Assembly: GCF_001949145.1 (NCBI RefSeq)
Contig: NW_019091496.1
Location: 8,334 to 64,496 of the forward strand
Length of the DNA stretch: 56,163 nucleotides
Origin: Acanthaster planci
Taxonomy: Eukaryota; Echinodermata; Asteroidea; Valvatida; Acanthasteridae
Direction: 5' to 3'
In this document: positions 12,401-22,560 of the stretch, one piece after another
Layout of the letters: each line of letters begins with the position of its first letter
How positions within the stretch are numbered: position 1 is the first letter of the stretch
The notes under the pieces: generated by a model
Told to the model about the DNA's origin: nothing
The model's input: the letters and a program-made list of their open reading frames with translations, nothing else
Database searches by the model: none
Position numbers and translations under genes: made by a program

Positions 12401-15400
12401 CATCTCCATTTCCGTTGACAGAATGAAACTATATGGACCCTGGTGCATGCCTCATTGCCCAGGCGAGTCGCCAGTTCTTGCTGGAATCGCCCAGCAGATA
12501 TTATTTTGGATAGTATCTGTCGTAGTGCTTTGATAATGATGATTATTGTTATTAATTATTTCTGGTCCTGAAATTAAGGATTCCTCAAAAGCCCCAAGGC
12601 AGAGTCATTTGTAAGCTTCAACAAGCCTGTAGAGAGGAGGAGAAGAGAAGAGATTGCAAATCACCCTAAATGCCCTTCGTGAAATTGTGATATCAAATCG
12701 AATATTCCTGCTGCGAATTTGCAAAAGTTGAATCAACTTTGCTGCAAATGTTTCGTGATGTCGGTTAGCTTTGTTGTTGCATTACTAGTGTGGATGTCTG
12801 GATCAAATTACAACATTAAAGTGCTTGTCATAATCATATCCCATTTTGTCAATCCAGTCGCACCTGATGCCATTCACAACCACGTGAAGACATACCGGGA
12901 AGAACAGAAGAACATGCACTACATCTCACCAGAGTATGGAGGTTGGTAACCAGCTTCTTGTGACGTAGTGATACACTAGCACTCTGGTGGTTTAACTGTG
13001 ACAAACAGCAACCTGTTACTCTTCCAACTCTGCGTTATCATCGTATTCATTGGTTCCTCGACTGCCTCCAGAATGTAACTGTTGATAACCATGATTTTGT
13101 CATGAAAGGTACTAAATTTTGCCCATCATTGTTGATACTTAAGAAGCACTGTGTATTCAGTGCTACCCAAGAGATCCAGGGAAATTCTCAAGCTTGCTCA
13201 GGGTGGATGTGAACATTCTCTCTTCTGCTCCCTGTTGCAGAGGTCAGAATAACCTAACTTTTGACTTAACCAAGGTCAGCTGGCTGGCTCAAATCAGAGA
13301 TGCCAAGCTTCTGTCTGCAGTCAACAGGGAATCGGTGAACTTCACTTGCGTTACACTAGCACGATATTCCAGAGGTTGCAGTTTAGACCCTGACAGTTTT
13401 GTCCTTGATTTGCTCAGAAATTGGACGCTTGTAAGTTAAAACCCATTTGACTCTGGAAAGTGAGTAGAATATGAGTTTTTTGCTGATTGATTTAATTCTT
13501 TTCCCCTCAGAGTCGCAAGATCTCCTTACAACAGCCGTGGATATCTACGCCTTTGGTATCTGCTCACTGGAGATGGCAGTTGTAGAAATCCCAACCAACG
13601 GTGACAACAAGCATATATCGCGGGAAGCCATCAATAACGCAATAGGCCAACTGGAGGACCCACTTCAGAGGGTAGGTCATCCTGAGAGATTGCTAGTATC
13701 AGAAGGAATCAGCCTTGGTGTTTTTACAAATCTTGTGGATATCTGGGGTAATCGACTGCAGACTTCAGTTTCATAAATTCAGTCACCGATTATAACTTTC
13801 AGGCTCAGCACAGGAACATTTCCCACTGCAAAAATGTCAAGTTGTCTGCATTTTAGGCCAACGTTTGGACATATGACTTGGTTCTTACATGTTTAATGAG
13901 CATTAAAAATTGATCTGGAACACAAGATCAAAGGACATTTATTGTCATTGAGCCTACTTATTAGCCTAGCGAGAGTAATCCCACAATGCATTTGACCCAG
14001 AGGGACTGAATGTTAATGGTTTAGTTATGAATGATAGTGTTAGAATTACATGGTCCTGTGCAGTGATGTGTGGGCTCAAAACCCCAGTAAAAAGCACAAT
14101 TCCCGTCTTGCAAGAAACTTGGCCACAAGGAGCATAAATGGGTAACTTAGTGGAGTTATTGAGTCAGTGTTTAATCTGCTGGATTATTATGAACTGGGCA
14201 ATGGGAATAATAACCGTGAAGTGCTGAAGAAATTTGTAAAAAGTGACATGTAATCACTACGTTATCAATATTATTGTCCCGGGCAGGATTTCATCCGTAA
14301 GTGTGTTGGCCCGGTAACCACCAGACCCACAGCAAGAGAGCTGCTATTCCATAACGTCCTATTTGAGGTTCACTCCCTCAAACTCCTATCAGCGCATTGC
14401 TATGTCCGAAATGAAGGTGAGTTTTTAAATTCCTTTTACCTCAATAAAATAAGTCCAGTATATTTATGGCCGTCATGTACAGTTGGACCTTGCAAATTTT
14501 ACCATGTGCTTTATAGCCGTGTGTAGCACACACCATTGGTGAATTTTCTAAGACATAAAGCAAACAGTAGACAGTGTCAGAACTGTACTCTCAGAAAAGT
14601 ACAAGTTCAGGCTTCAACCTTAAGCTTCAGAGGGTCAAGGCCACTTGGCCTTGAATGCTCCCAAAAACCAAAGGGCACCAAGGCCAACCGAAATGGCACC
14701 AAGGCCACTTGGAAACTTTTACTTATCGTGCTTGTTGGTGACTTAAACACAGACTTTCCTTCAATTTCAACACTTTAACTTTCAACCTGCAATTTTCACT
14801 GTTTCTGGTCACATGCTGAGCAGTCTGCTTGAATTGAAAAAATAAAAATAAAATATGTGTAATACTGTACTAACTTTCAATTTACCATTTGATGTTGTGT
14901 CTTATTTTCATGATGCCATAAAGGCAACACTGCATTTTGAAAATCACTGTAGTTACTTGCAAACAATGCAATTTAAGCAAGCTGGTCACTGGTCACAGCC
15001 CAGTGCCCGTGTGAATACCAGTAAAATAGTGAGGAAAAATAGACTGGGTCATTCTCCCATCCACAATCTCCAAAAATAGTGACTCGGTCTCAATATGTCC
15101 AACATATAGAATCCAATCGGTGCAGTATGTGTAATTCTGCACCTTGACTTGTAACCAGTCTATGTATAAAAGTAGTCTGGTGCCACATTTTTAGAGTCAT
15201 ACAACTCAACTACATGGGTATGGTTGCCATACCATCTTGTCTACAGGGCGATGCAAAACCAGTCCGTGAAAAAAATATAGTGCTCATGCGGACGTTGACA
15301 GAAATGCTAGTGCGAAACGGTAACTTGAAAGTTGAATACAACATTAAATACATGTAGACCTAGTACTGATCATTGAAGAGGGGCACGTCTGCCAAGTGGC

Positions 15401-18400
15401 TTAAAGGTACGCACTATTTTTAAAGGGCATCACGGCAATTCACTGGGGCATCGCGGCAGTGGCCGCTGGTGGCCGCTGTAAAGATCGAAGCCTGCAAATT
15501 CATGGTCTTCTAACATAAATTATGTAGGTGTTATTATCAATGTCAGTTATATTTGTAATTGACTTTACTGACGTGAAATGTTTTTTAACAAGGTCAAGTT
15601 TTCACTTTGCCACTTGAAAACATTGGCAATAACATTCCCTGAATACTTCTGTGCATGAGCAGATGGGACTAGTGTCAAGTATGCTTTCGCCAGTCATTTG
15701 CCGATGAAAGGGTCTCTTAAAATCTGACTCACAAGACAGAAGAACTAACAAGACACAGGCTTTAGTACTGTTCAGATTCAGGGAGGCAGACTGCAGCCTT
15801 TTGCCATTACCAACTACAAAAAGACATTGCTTTGTGCAGACGGGAGAAATAACATTGATGTATTTTTTTTTCCAACAGCTATTTTAGACCATGCCGATAA
15901 TGCACTGACAGAGAGACTATCCCCAGGTACAATCATAGCTAGTGTAGTACATCCCGACGGCCGGGAAGGTGTGCAATGGAAGTAAGTCCAGTTGAACCTT
16001 AATCTGTCTACATTTGTCACCTGGTGTGACTACCCATGCTTGTGGCTGTGTCATATCTGTCAAGCTATGCCTCTCTGTCTGTCTACCTGTGTGTTACCTT
16101 CTCTGTTTGTCAGTGTGTCACAGAGATGGTGTCAAGAACAAAGCTGCTTAAAGTAATTACACATGCCTGCTAACTACTTTAATTTAACCTTTCCAATTTT
16201 GTGAGTTTTCAAAGGTCTGAGTATCAGAATGTTCTGATTTTCCAAATTTTCAGAAGAAAACCCAAAATCTGGAAAACATCTTGCATCACCCTCTGGGAAG
16301 TTTGCTCGTATGATCTTAAAGAACATACACCCTAGGGAGTTAGGGTTAAACATTGATGAACCACAATACATGCACTGCTTGTATATAGAAGGAAATCATT
16401 GTTGCAAAGGCACCCAGTGGTGTGTGACTCCATACAGACACGACACTCAATGGCTGTTTCATTAAAATACGTTCACTGCATTATGGACGCACAGCTTCAT
16501 CACGCTTGTCCAGTTGCCTGATACAAAATCAATGGGGAAAAAACAAAACGTGTATGTGTGCTTGCTGTCCAGTTCCTAGACAAAATGTCCTGACTGTTTA
16601 TTATGCTTTCAAGGATTGAGATCGCATGTTGTGTTCTGTTTTCTGTCATTCAGATGTTGATGTTCAGGTAGGATTAAAGATTAACGAACAAGCAGCCAAC
16701 TTTGAAATCTCAAGTTTGATAGTTTCTTTGAATCTGGTAATGCAACAAGGCAGTAGTCATTCCATTTTCAGGAGATATTTATTCAGCATTGTATTTTGTT
16801 TAAAATGCAGAGTTTCCCAGGTTCCAGCCCTTGAGATAGAGAAGTTCATTGAAGAAGTCAAGTGAGTTTTTTTAATGCAGTTAGCTTTTTTGCTGTGTAG
16901 CTGGAATGCAGGGCATCAGTTGATGATGTAAGATGCTTTAGTCTTAAGAGGGAATAAAAACTGTCTAGATTTAAAAAACAAAATAGATAAAATACGAACA
17001 ACTGAAGTATTTTTAAATAACCGATGTAGTTTTTTTTTTGTTGGTAACAACCGAAAGATATAACACTGTTAAAATGAGATATGAGCATTGACCCAAAATT
17101 TGTTGTGTCTCTAAACAAAGGGTAATAACCAGGGTTTTTCTAACAAAGATTTTTTAACCATGAATCTTGGACAAAAGGCTGTTTAACCCATAGTTAGTTT
17201 GATGTGTTTGTAAGAGTTCTTTTTTGGAAATTTGTCCCTGCAGAAACGGTGTCTACCCCTTAACGGCATATGCACTGCCTGAACCCCATCCTACCAAGAC
17301 GAGGCCGCAGACCCCCGAGACGGCCGAGTCGGTGAAGAGCGCCACACCCGAGCCGCTGGAGGTGGAGAGCAGATCCATCATGCTGATGCAGTGCGACATG
17401 AAGGAGGAAGAAGAGGGCAAACTCAAGGTGAGTTATCTTAGGATCTGGCCCTCCAGTGACAAAGAAGACAATCTTCTTGTTGAGTTCGCACGTGAGCCAT
17501 TGTCCATTCATTATTTGCATTTGAAACGCGGGCAGATGTTGCATTGTGTGCATCTTGGATAGACCACAGAGAGCCCTCAAGTGGTATCATTCCCAAGGAG
17601 GCCATTGTTTATCTTGTTCCCCGCATCTTTTCTATGAATTTGAAACTGATGAATGGGATGGTACCGGACTATTTTACAATTAGTGTACATCCCAAGATAC
17701 TGTTTCAACAGTTTTGAAATTATTCATCAGAGTAGACTGATACTAATTTGTCATGGAATTTCATTTTGTTGCGTTCGTTCTTGGTCTCAAAGTAACCAAC
17801 CTGAAGTGTAAACTTTGCTTTCAATTTCAATATGACCGACTTGTGAATAAAGCCAACAGTCTGGTGTAGAGCCTATGTCAGTGACTTAGAAGTTGCTTAG
17901 CAACAAGAAAGAAATCTGAATGATTTACAGCACAGTGCACCATCAAGAGATAAGGGAGGCCATTCTTGCCCTATATCATGGGAGAAGTTGGTATCCGTGA
18001 CATTTATGGACTTGGTGTTCTCATCTGCTTTCCTAAGACTTTAACGGCTCCTGTACAACAGTCTAAGGTCTTTTCCACAACCCAAACTACTCCAAGTCCC
18101 GTAAATACCAACTCTAAATGTTGTCATGTTTTGGCTGATTAGGTACCATGAACGTATTCAATTTTGTTGGATGGAGGGTGACGATGTTGGATTTTGTATG
18201 AGAGTGGACACACAGCAGTTACTCCGTGGAGTGAGCGGCAGGGGGTACCATGTGCTGGACTGTGTTTGAATGTGTTCAAAGGTTATAGTGCCTTTCCTCT
18301 GCAAGTCCCCAGTGTACTGCAGAGACCTATCCCATACCAAATGGCTTAAACTTCAACACTGTTGACCTGTCCAGTCACATGTCAGTAATTACAGTGGCAG

Positions 18401-21289
18401 TTGTATCTGTTGAACTTTGTTAGGTTCAGCACTGTTTGCAGTACAAAAGCCTAGGGGGTTGGGTGAAAGAGGATTTTCTTTTCTTTTTTTTTTCTTCTTA
18501 TTTTCCCCTTTTTTTGGGAGGGGGGCTGGTATGTTTGTTTTAGAGCATGAAAGAAACAAAACTGCTTTGGTTTTTGGCCTGTTCTGATCAGTAATAATAA
18601 TGATAAATTTATAATGCGCAGATTCCACATACTGTGTTCACGTGTGCAGTACATGTACCGTACATTAATACAAAAGATCAGTGGTAACCTTTCACCATTC
18701 CCTTTATTTTTAAGAATAAACTGGTTTATCTTTACTCAGTTGGAGTTACTACTTCGAATGGACGATAAAATGAACAGGCAGCTGAGTTGTGAAATTGCAG
18801 CAGGTACGGTCTCAATCGTCTTCTTTTTTAGCAGAATAAATCAGACATTTTGTAACTACATGAACATAAAACTTGAGCAAGTATTAACCACTTCCTGCCA
18901 GGGACTCCGGGATCGGAGACGTATGGTTTATATGGGTGGCCAGGGTCTCCGAACTCGGACAAAGGAAACAGGGCCCTGTAACAAAAGACCGTTCTCCAAA
19001 CNNNNNNNNNNNNNNNNNNNNNNNNNNNNNNNNNNNNNNNNNNNNNNNNNNNNNNNNNNNNNNNNNNNNNNNNNNNNNNNNNNNNNNNNNNNNNNNNNNN
19101 NNNNNNNNNNNNNNNNNNNNNNNNNNNNNNNNNNNNNNNNNNNNNNNNNNNNNNNNNNNNNNNNNNNNNNNNNNNNNNNNNNNNNNNNNNNNNNNNNNNN
19201 NNNNNNNNNNNNNNNNNNNNNNNNNNNNNNNNNNNNNNNNNNNNNNNNNNNNNNNNNNNNNNNNNNNNNNNNNNNNNNNNNNNNNNNNNNNNNNNNNATT
19301 TTGAAAACGGAAAAAATGATAGTTATTCCGGCCCAGCATCAACCTTGAAAAATGCCCCGGCATGAAGTGGTTAAGAAAAGTCCTGAGGAACAACACAGAG
19401 GAGATGCCAAACACCCTGTAAACTGTTTCTGCTTAGCGTGCTGTTGTCTTGGACAAGTTTGAATATTATTGGTAAATTAGCCAACTCTTCCCTAGAGATG
19501 AGTCAACCAGGATAAAGTTATACTTGGACACTTAACTGTGCCAGGCAAAATATGATAATTCCTTAATGATTGACTTGGGTTCTTAATCTTGTGTTGGCTT
19601 GAGTCTTACATGGATAAATAAATAAGTTATCTGTTGATTTTCACTGATTTCTTTGAAGAATTGTGCTTCTGAAGTGTGAACATGTACTTTTTTGCAGCAT
19701 CTTTTAATTTTAGTCAGAACTTTTCCTGTATTTATTGTATGAAATCCCTGCATACTTATGAATAGCCTTTTAAGTATTTTCCTACCTTAATTTAGTTGAA
19801 AGTCACCAAGTTTTTCTGTCACATAAGGCAATGTATCATTTAGTTTTTTTTAAGATTTCATGTGAAATTGCAGTTTTATTTGAGTGAGGTGTTTTGTTTT
19901 TCTCTGCCATTTCAGCTAACTCTAGCAACACGTGTTGCAGCCTGCTTCAGTTTCAACCTCTCCATTGTCTTCAAATTTCTCCTTGAACTTTATTCTTTTG
20001 TGATAAACCCCACAACTGTGATTTTGTTTCAGATGACAGTCCGTGGGGTCTTGCGAATGAACTAGTGGAATATGGTTTCATCAACAGCGTGAGTATCCTG
20101 TCATTGCATTACTGCTGAAAGCTTGGCAGAAGGGCAAAGTGTGGGTGTTCACATTTTGCCGAAGGCTGAACTTGTGCTTGCCGAAGTTGAGCCTTGTTGG
20201 CTGACTATCGAAACTCAACCCAAGCAAAAAAAACAACTTAACCCAAAATAAACCTTCTCAGCCCCAGCAAACCCAACAAAACTCTATACCAACCTGACCC
20301 AATCTAACCCAGTCTGTTCAGCCATATTCGTTCCAGCCCAGTCCAACCCAACTGACTCAACCTGACCTAACCAAGTCCGATCCAACCCATTGCAACCCAT
20401 GTCAACTTGACACAACCCAGCCTGACCCAACCCACCCCAGCCCACTACAACCCAGCTCATCCCCAAGAAAGCCTAAGATCCTTGCAAGCCATAGAAAGCC
20501 TCAGAAATCAAATTCCAGCTTTTCCAATGTTTGAGCTCATTTTTATTTCTGCAACAAAGATTGTGGTTTGTTAAAGCCCACCCTGGGTGATCCATATTTC
20601 ATTCCATCAATAAACATGGCAGTCAGTACCACAGTCAAGCAGTACTACAGTCAGTATCACAGCCAATACCACAGTCAGTGCCTCAACCAATATCACAGTC
20701 AGTACCTCAGCCAATATTACAGTCACTACCACAGCCAGTACCACAGCCAGTACCACAGTCACTACCACAGCCAATACCACAGTCACTACCACAGCCAATA
20801 CCACAGTCAGTACCTCAGCCAGTATCACAGCCAATACCACAGTCATTACCACAGCCAATACCACAGTCAGTACCTCAGCCAGTATCACAGCCAATACCAC
20901 AGTCAGTACCTCAGCCAGTATCACAGCCAATACCACAGTCAGTACCTCAGCCAGTTCCACAGCCAATACCTCGGTCTTCCAATACTGCAATCAGTACCAC
21001 AGTTAGTGCTACATTCCTGCGATAGCACAGTCAATATCACAGTCCATAATTTTTCTCTGGTCAGTTTCCTCCAACAGCAGCACACCTTGTGAACTAAAAA
21101 TTGCTACAAATGGCTACATAAGATCCAGATTGCATTCTGCATAAACATCTTGGACAAAAATGACCATTTGCTTCTTTGTTTCCTTGTGCATTTCAGTGTG
21201 ACCGGAGTCGCGTCGCAGCTCTGATCGAGGAGAAACTCAACTTTCCAACCAGCCAGCCATCTGGACTTCCAGTCTCTGTCAGCTCGTAG
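9469..21289 (+). CDS. NRBP1: Nuclear receptor-binding protein (NRBP1/Madm-like pseudokinase), 3' part, 12 exons
   Basis: Twelve exons join in one frame to 418 codons plus stop: 9469-9573, 10950-11080, 12270-12364, 12858-12941, 13511-13671, 14287-14416, 15879-15981, 16811-16861, 17244-17427, 18740-18803, 20033-20088, 21197-21289 (tag at 21287). All introns are GT-AG and phases match at every junction. The protein matches the NRBP family nearly end to end: FDNLMQLEH, VKFHKYWADI, VIFITEYMSSGSL, KRWCTQILSAL, HGNLTTDTIFIQHNGLIKIG, DIYAFGICSLEM, RPTARELLFH, NGVYPLTA, ATPEPLEVE, VLMQC-like IMLMQCD. NRBPs are pseudokinase adaptors acting in cytoplasm and nucleus; family members are reported to bind TSC22-domain proteins and Elongin B/C. 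The catalytic HRD is replaced by HGN and DFG by GSV, as known in the family, so no kinase activity is expected. Roughly the first 100 residues (acidic N-terminus and start of the kinase fold) are missing; their exon(s) must lie upstream. I am confident of family and of nearly all splice sites. Confidence 0.95.
9827..10088 (+). repeat. tRNA-derived SINE, family A copy 1
   Basis: The 5' head has an A-box-like ggttggtagagtggc and a consensus B box gggttcgaatccc about 45 bp downstream, as in tRNA-derived pol III promoters. A body follows (gggttttccctggaatattc, then gttttcctcccacctctg) and the element ends in an AT-rich tail (aaataaatgaataaatag). The body recurs at 51388-51560. It lies in the NRBP intron between exons 9469-9573 and 10950-11080. 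Confidence 0.75.
10657..10830 (+). repeat. tRNA-derived SINE-like element, family B copy 1
   Basis: gtgtggcctagtggtatgg resembles an A box and ggggttcatatccag a B box. It is followed by gttgtgtccttgagcaggccacttta, a body typical of invertebrate tRNA-SINEs. A related element is at 43239-43410. The 3' limit is uncertain. It sits in an NRBP intron. Confidence 0.55.
18884..19374. mobile_element. piggyBac-like MITE copy 1 (interrupted by assembly gap)
   Basis: TTAA at 18884-18887 and 19371-19374 flank terminal inverted repeats that begin CCACTTC[C/A]TGCC. TTAA duplication plus CC-starting termini is the signature of piggyBac-superfamily insertions. The inner sequence matches the copy at 42194-42781 up to the gap and after it. 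There is no transposase, so it is non-autonomous. It lies in the NRBP intron between exons 18740-18803 and 20033-20088. The N run 19002-19297 falls entirely inside the element. Confidence 0.8.
19002..19297. other. Assembly gap (296 Ns)
   Basis: A run of N inside a repeated MITE. The complete copy at 42194-42781 has about 399 bp between the matching flanks (42312-42710), so the real gap is probably nearer 400 bp than 296 bp. Open frames drawn across the Ns are meaningless. Confidence 0.95.
20211..20470. repeat. Degenerate CCCAAC-rich simple tract in last NRBP intron
   Basis: Short CAACCCA/CCAACCTGACC-like words repeat irregularly along about 260 bp, for example at 20340-20350, 20385-20400 and 20416-20450. 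No stable period is visible. It lies just upstream of the 12-bp minisatellite in the same intron. Confidence 0.6.
20622..21043. repeat. 12-bp minisatellite (CARTAYCWCAGY) in last NRBP intron
   Basis: The unit cartaycwcagy repeats about 30 times between about 20622 and 20976, with a decayed fringe to about 21043. Higher-order 36-bp groupings (cctcagc / tatcacagc / taccacagt variants) are visible from about 20808 to 20960. Because 12 is a multiple of 3, several frames stay open and give false repetitive ORFs of QYHS, PQPI/PQSV and VLAV type. Intron borders at 20089 and 21196 place it outside the coding sequence. Confidence 0.9.
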
Positions 21290-22360
21290 CAAGAACTTCA
21301 CCGCCATTCTGCTTCCACCCCCTCCTGGGTTGCAGCTTGACGACCTCAACCAATGCAACTTGAAACTTGTAATAATCTCACTTTGTACATTCTACAACCT
21401 GCCACAGTGTAGAAATTATATAAAAAAAAGAAAGTGTCACAGTTCTTTTCATTTTTTTTGGTGGTGATCAACTCACAAGTGGAAGAATTTTACAGGATTG
21501 TCTGTTTGATATCTACTATGTTAAAATGAGTCGCATTTATTTGGAAAAAAAAGAGAGTTGAGAATGTAGAAAAAAAGTAAAATGTATATATTTTTAATTT
21601 TGGATTATTTTATAAAAGACAGGTTCCTGTTTGAACTAGAATTCCAAAAACATGTGAATCAGTATGTAGAACATTTTTGGCTTCAACCTGGCATTTTCCA
21701 TTTGGTATGGGGCATTCACTTCATCGTCACAAATGAAACATGTAAATTTCACAAAGCGGAGGAGTAGATTTCTTGGGAAGTAATAAATCCCAAAAGCTGC
21801 TTCTGCAAGGTGTGACAATTCCTGACAGAGCAGGTCAGTTTGTTTTTTGAAACTGTACCATGTGTAACTTTGGAAGGCTAGTGTAACCCAAAAGGAAAGA
21901 AAGAAATATGGAGTTATGAATCAGAAGTTTGCAATCTGTAGGTAGACATACATGCCATGCTTGTGTACTCGTTGAGATGCTTTGCACATATGGAGTGCAC
22001 TGTCCACCTTTTGAAAAATATTTTAGCCCCCTTGACTGTATTGCCTCATGGCAGACAATAACTTCTGGTAGGATTCTCCGTCCCTAGAACCAAAAAAGAG
22101 GAGACAATCCTCAGCCTTGCTGCAGTAACCAACTGACATTGTCCAAAGTGCATGAATGTCCCACTTTATTCTCCTAATACTGTGTATGCACAGAATAGAA
22201 CTAAAGGAAGATTTGTTATGTTAAGCTTAAAAAGGGTTGCCGCTCCTAAATACAAACTTAAACATCTCAGATGGTTGAGATATTTTAGAAGCACAAAGCA
22301 GAACCTGGCTGTGTTTGGTGATACCTCCGAAGGCAGTTGAATGTTAATTCATTAGACGTT
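21290..22360 (+). other. NRBP1: Putative 3' UTR and proximal flank of NRBP
   Basis: The sequence follows the NRBP stop codon directly and is AT-rich with no coding signal. A canonical AATAAA occurs at 21782-21787, about 500 bp after the stop, and is the first good polyadenylation candidate I noticed. Others further on mean a longer UTR is possible. The true end cannot be fixed from sequence alone. Confidence 0.5.
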
Positions 22361-22364
22361 ACCT

Positions 22365-22560
22365 CCTTTTCATTTCATTTCATTTCATACTGGTTTATTA
22401 AAATCCATTTTCGCAGTTAAAAAAAAAAACTGAATTACAATGGATTTAACAATCAAAATAAAAAAGATTTCGCAATTAAAATAAGAATTTTAAAAAAAGA
22501 AAAATTATAATTAAATAATTACGAAAAATATTCAACATTTACCATTACAGTTTACACTCA
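22365..22560 (-). mobile_element. Possible 3' end of a CR1/L2-like LINE (minus orientation)
   Basis: A (CATTT)n microsatellite at 22370-22388 is followed by tggtttattaaaatccattt and an A-rich, low-complexity tract. Read on the minus strand this is a 3' UTR ending in (AAATG)n, the kind of short tandem tail CR1/L2-type elements end in. No coding part is attached, so the call is weak. Confidence 0.35.

Larger units (their letters stand above)
9469..14416 (+). other. NRBP1: Pseudokinase domain exons of the NRBP gene
   Basis: The first six exons encode most of the kinase-like fold. Exon 9469-9573 carries the alpha-C/beta4 region (QLEHYNIVKFHKYW). Exon 10950-11080 carries the hinge (ITEYMSSGSL) and alpha-E. 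Exon 12270-12364 carries the catalytic-loop equivalent (IIHGNLTTDTIFI), with Gly-Asn where active kinases have Arg-Asp. The junction 12364/12858 creates the GSV that replaces DFG. Exon 12858-12941 ends in SPEYG, the APE equivalent. Exon 13511-13671 carries the alpha-F segment TAVDIYAFGICSLEM. Exon 14287-14416 ends the domain (RKCVGPVTTRPTARELLFH) and includes SLKLLSAHCYV, which fits the LxxxC core of a BC-box (Elongin B/C contact); that last assignment is by analogy with human NRBP1. Confidence 0.9.
15879..21289 (+). other. NRBP1: C-terminal conserved region exons of the NRBP gene
   Basis: The last six exons encode the non-kinase tail. It includes VSQVPALEIEKFIEEV (exon 16811-16861, spliced by single-base overlap at both ends), KNGVYPLTAYALPEP followed by a Pro/Thr linker and SATPEPLEVESRSIMLMQCD (17244-17427), LELLLRMDDKMNRQLSCEI (18740-18803), DSPWGLANELVEYGFIN (20033-20088) and CDRSRVAALIEEKLNF with a short Ser/Pro tail (21197-21289). 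These blocks are shared with vertebrate NRBP1, where the C-terminus mediates partner binding. Exons 51-64 bp long make this stretch easy to miss in automatic annotation. Confidence 0.92.

Noticed and set aside
16654-16667. Possible NRBP micro-exon bounded by cag and gtagg
   Set aside because: In the frame required by the preceding exon it gives a stop codon; direct joining of 15981 to 16811 keeps the frame and matches the family.
18614-19414. Long open frames crossing the gap
   Set aside because: Most of their length is Ns; the remainder is MITE and intron sequence plus one real 64-bp NRBP exon in a different context.
20678-21025. Repetitive PQPI/PQSV, QYHS and VLAV open frames
   Set aside because: They are products of the 12-bp minisatellite inside a GT-AG intron; three frames are open at once, which is expected for a unit divisible by three.
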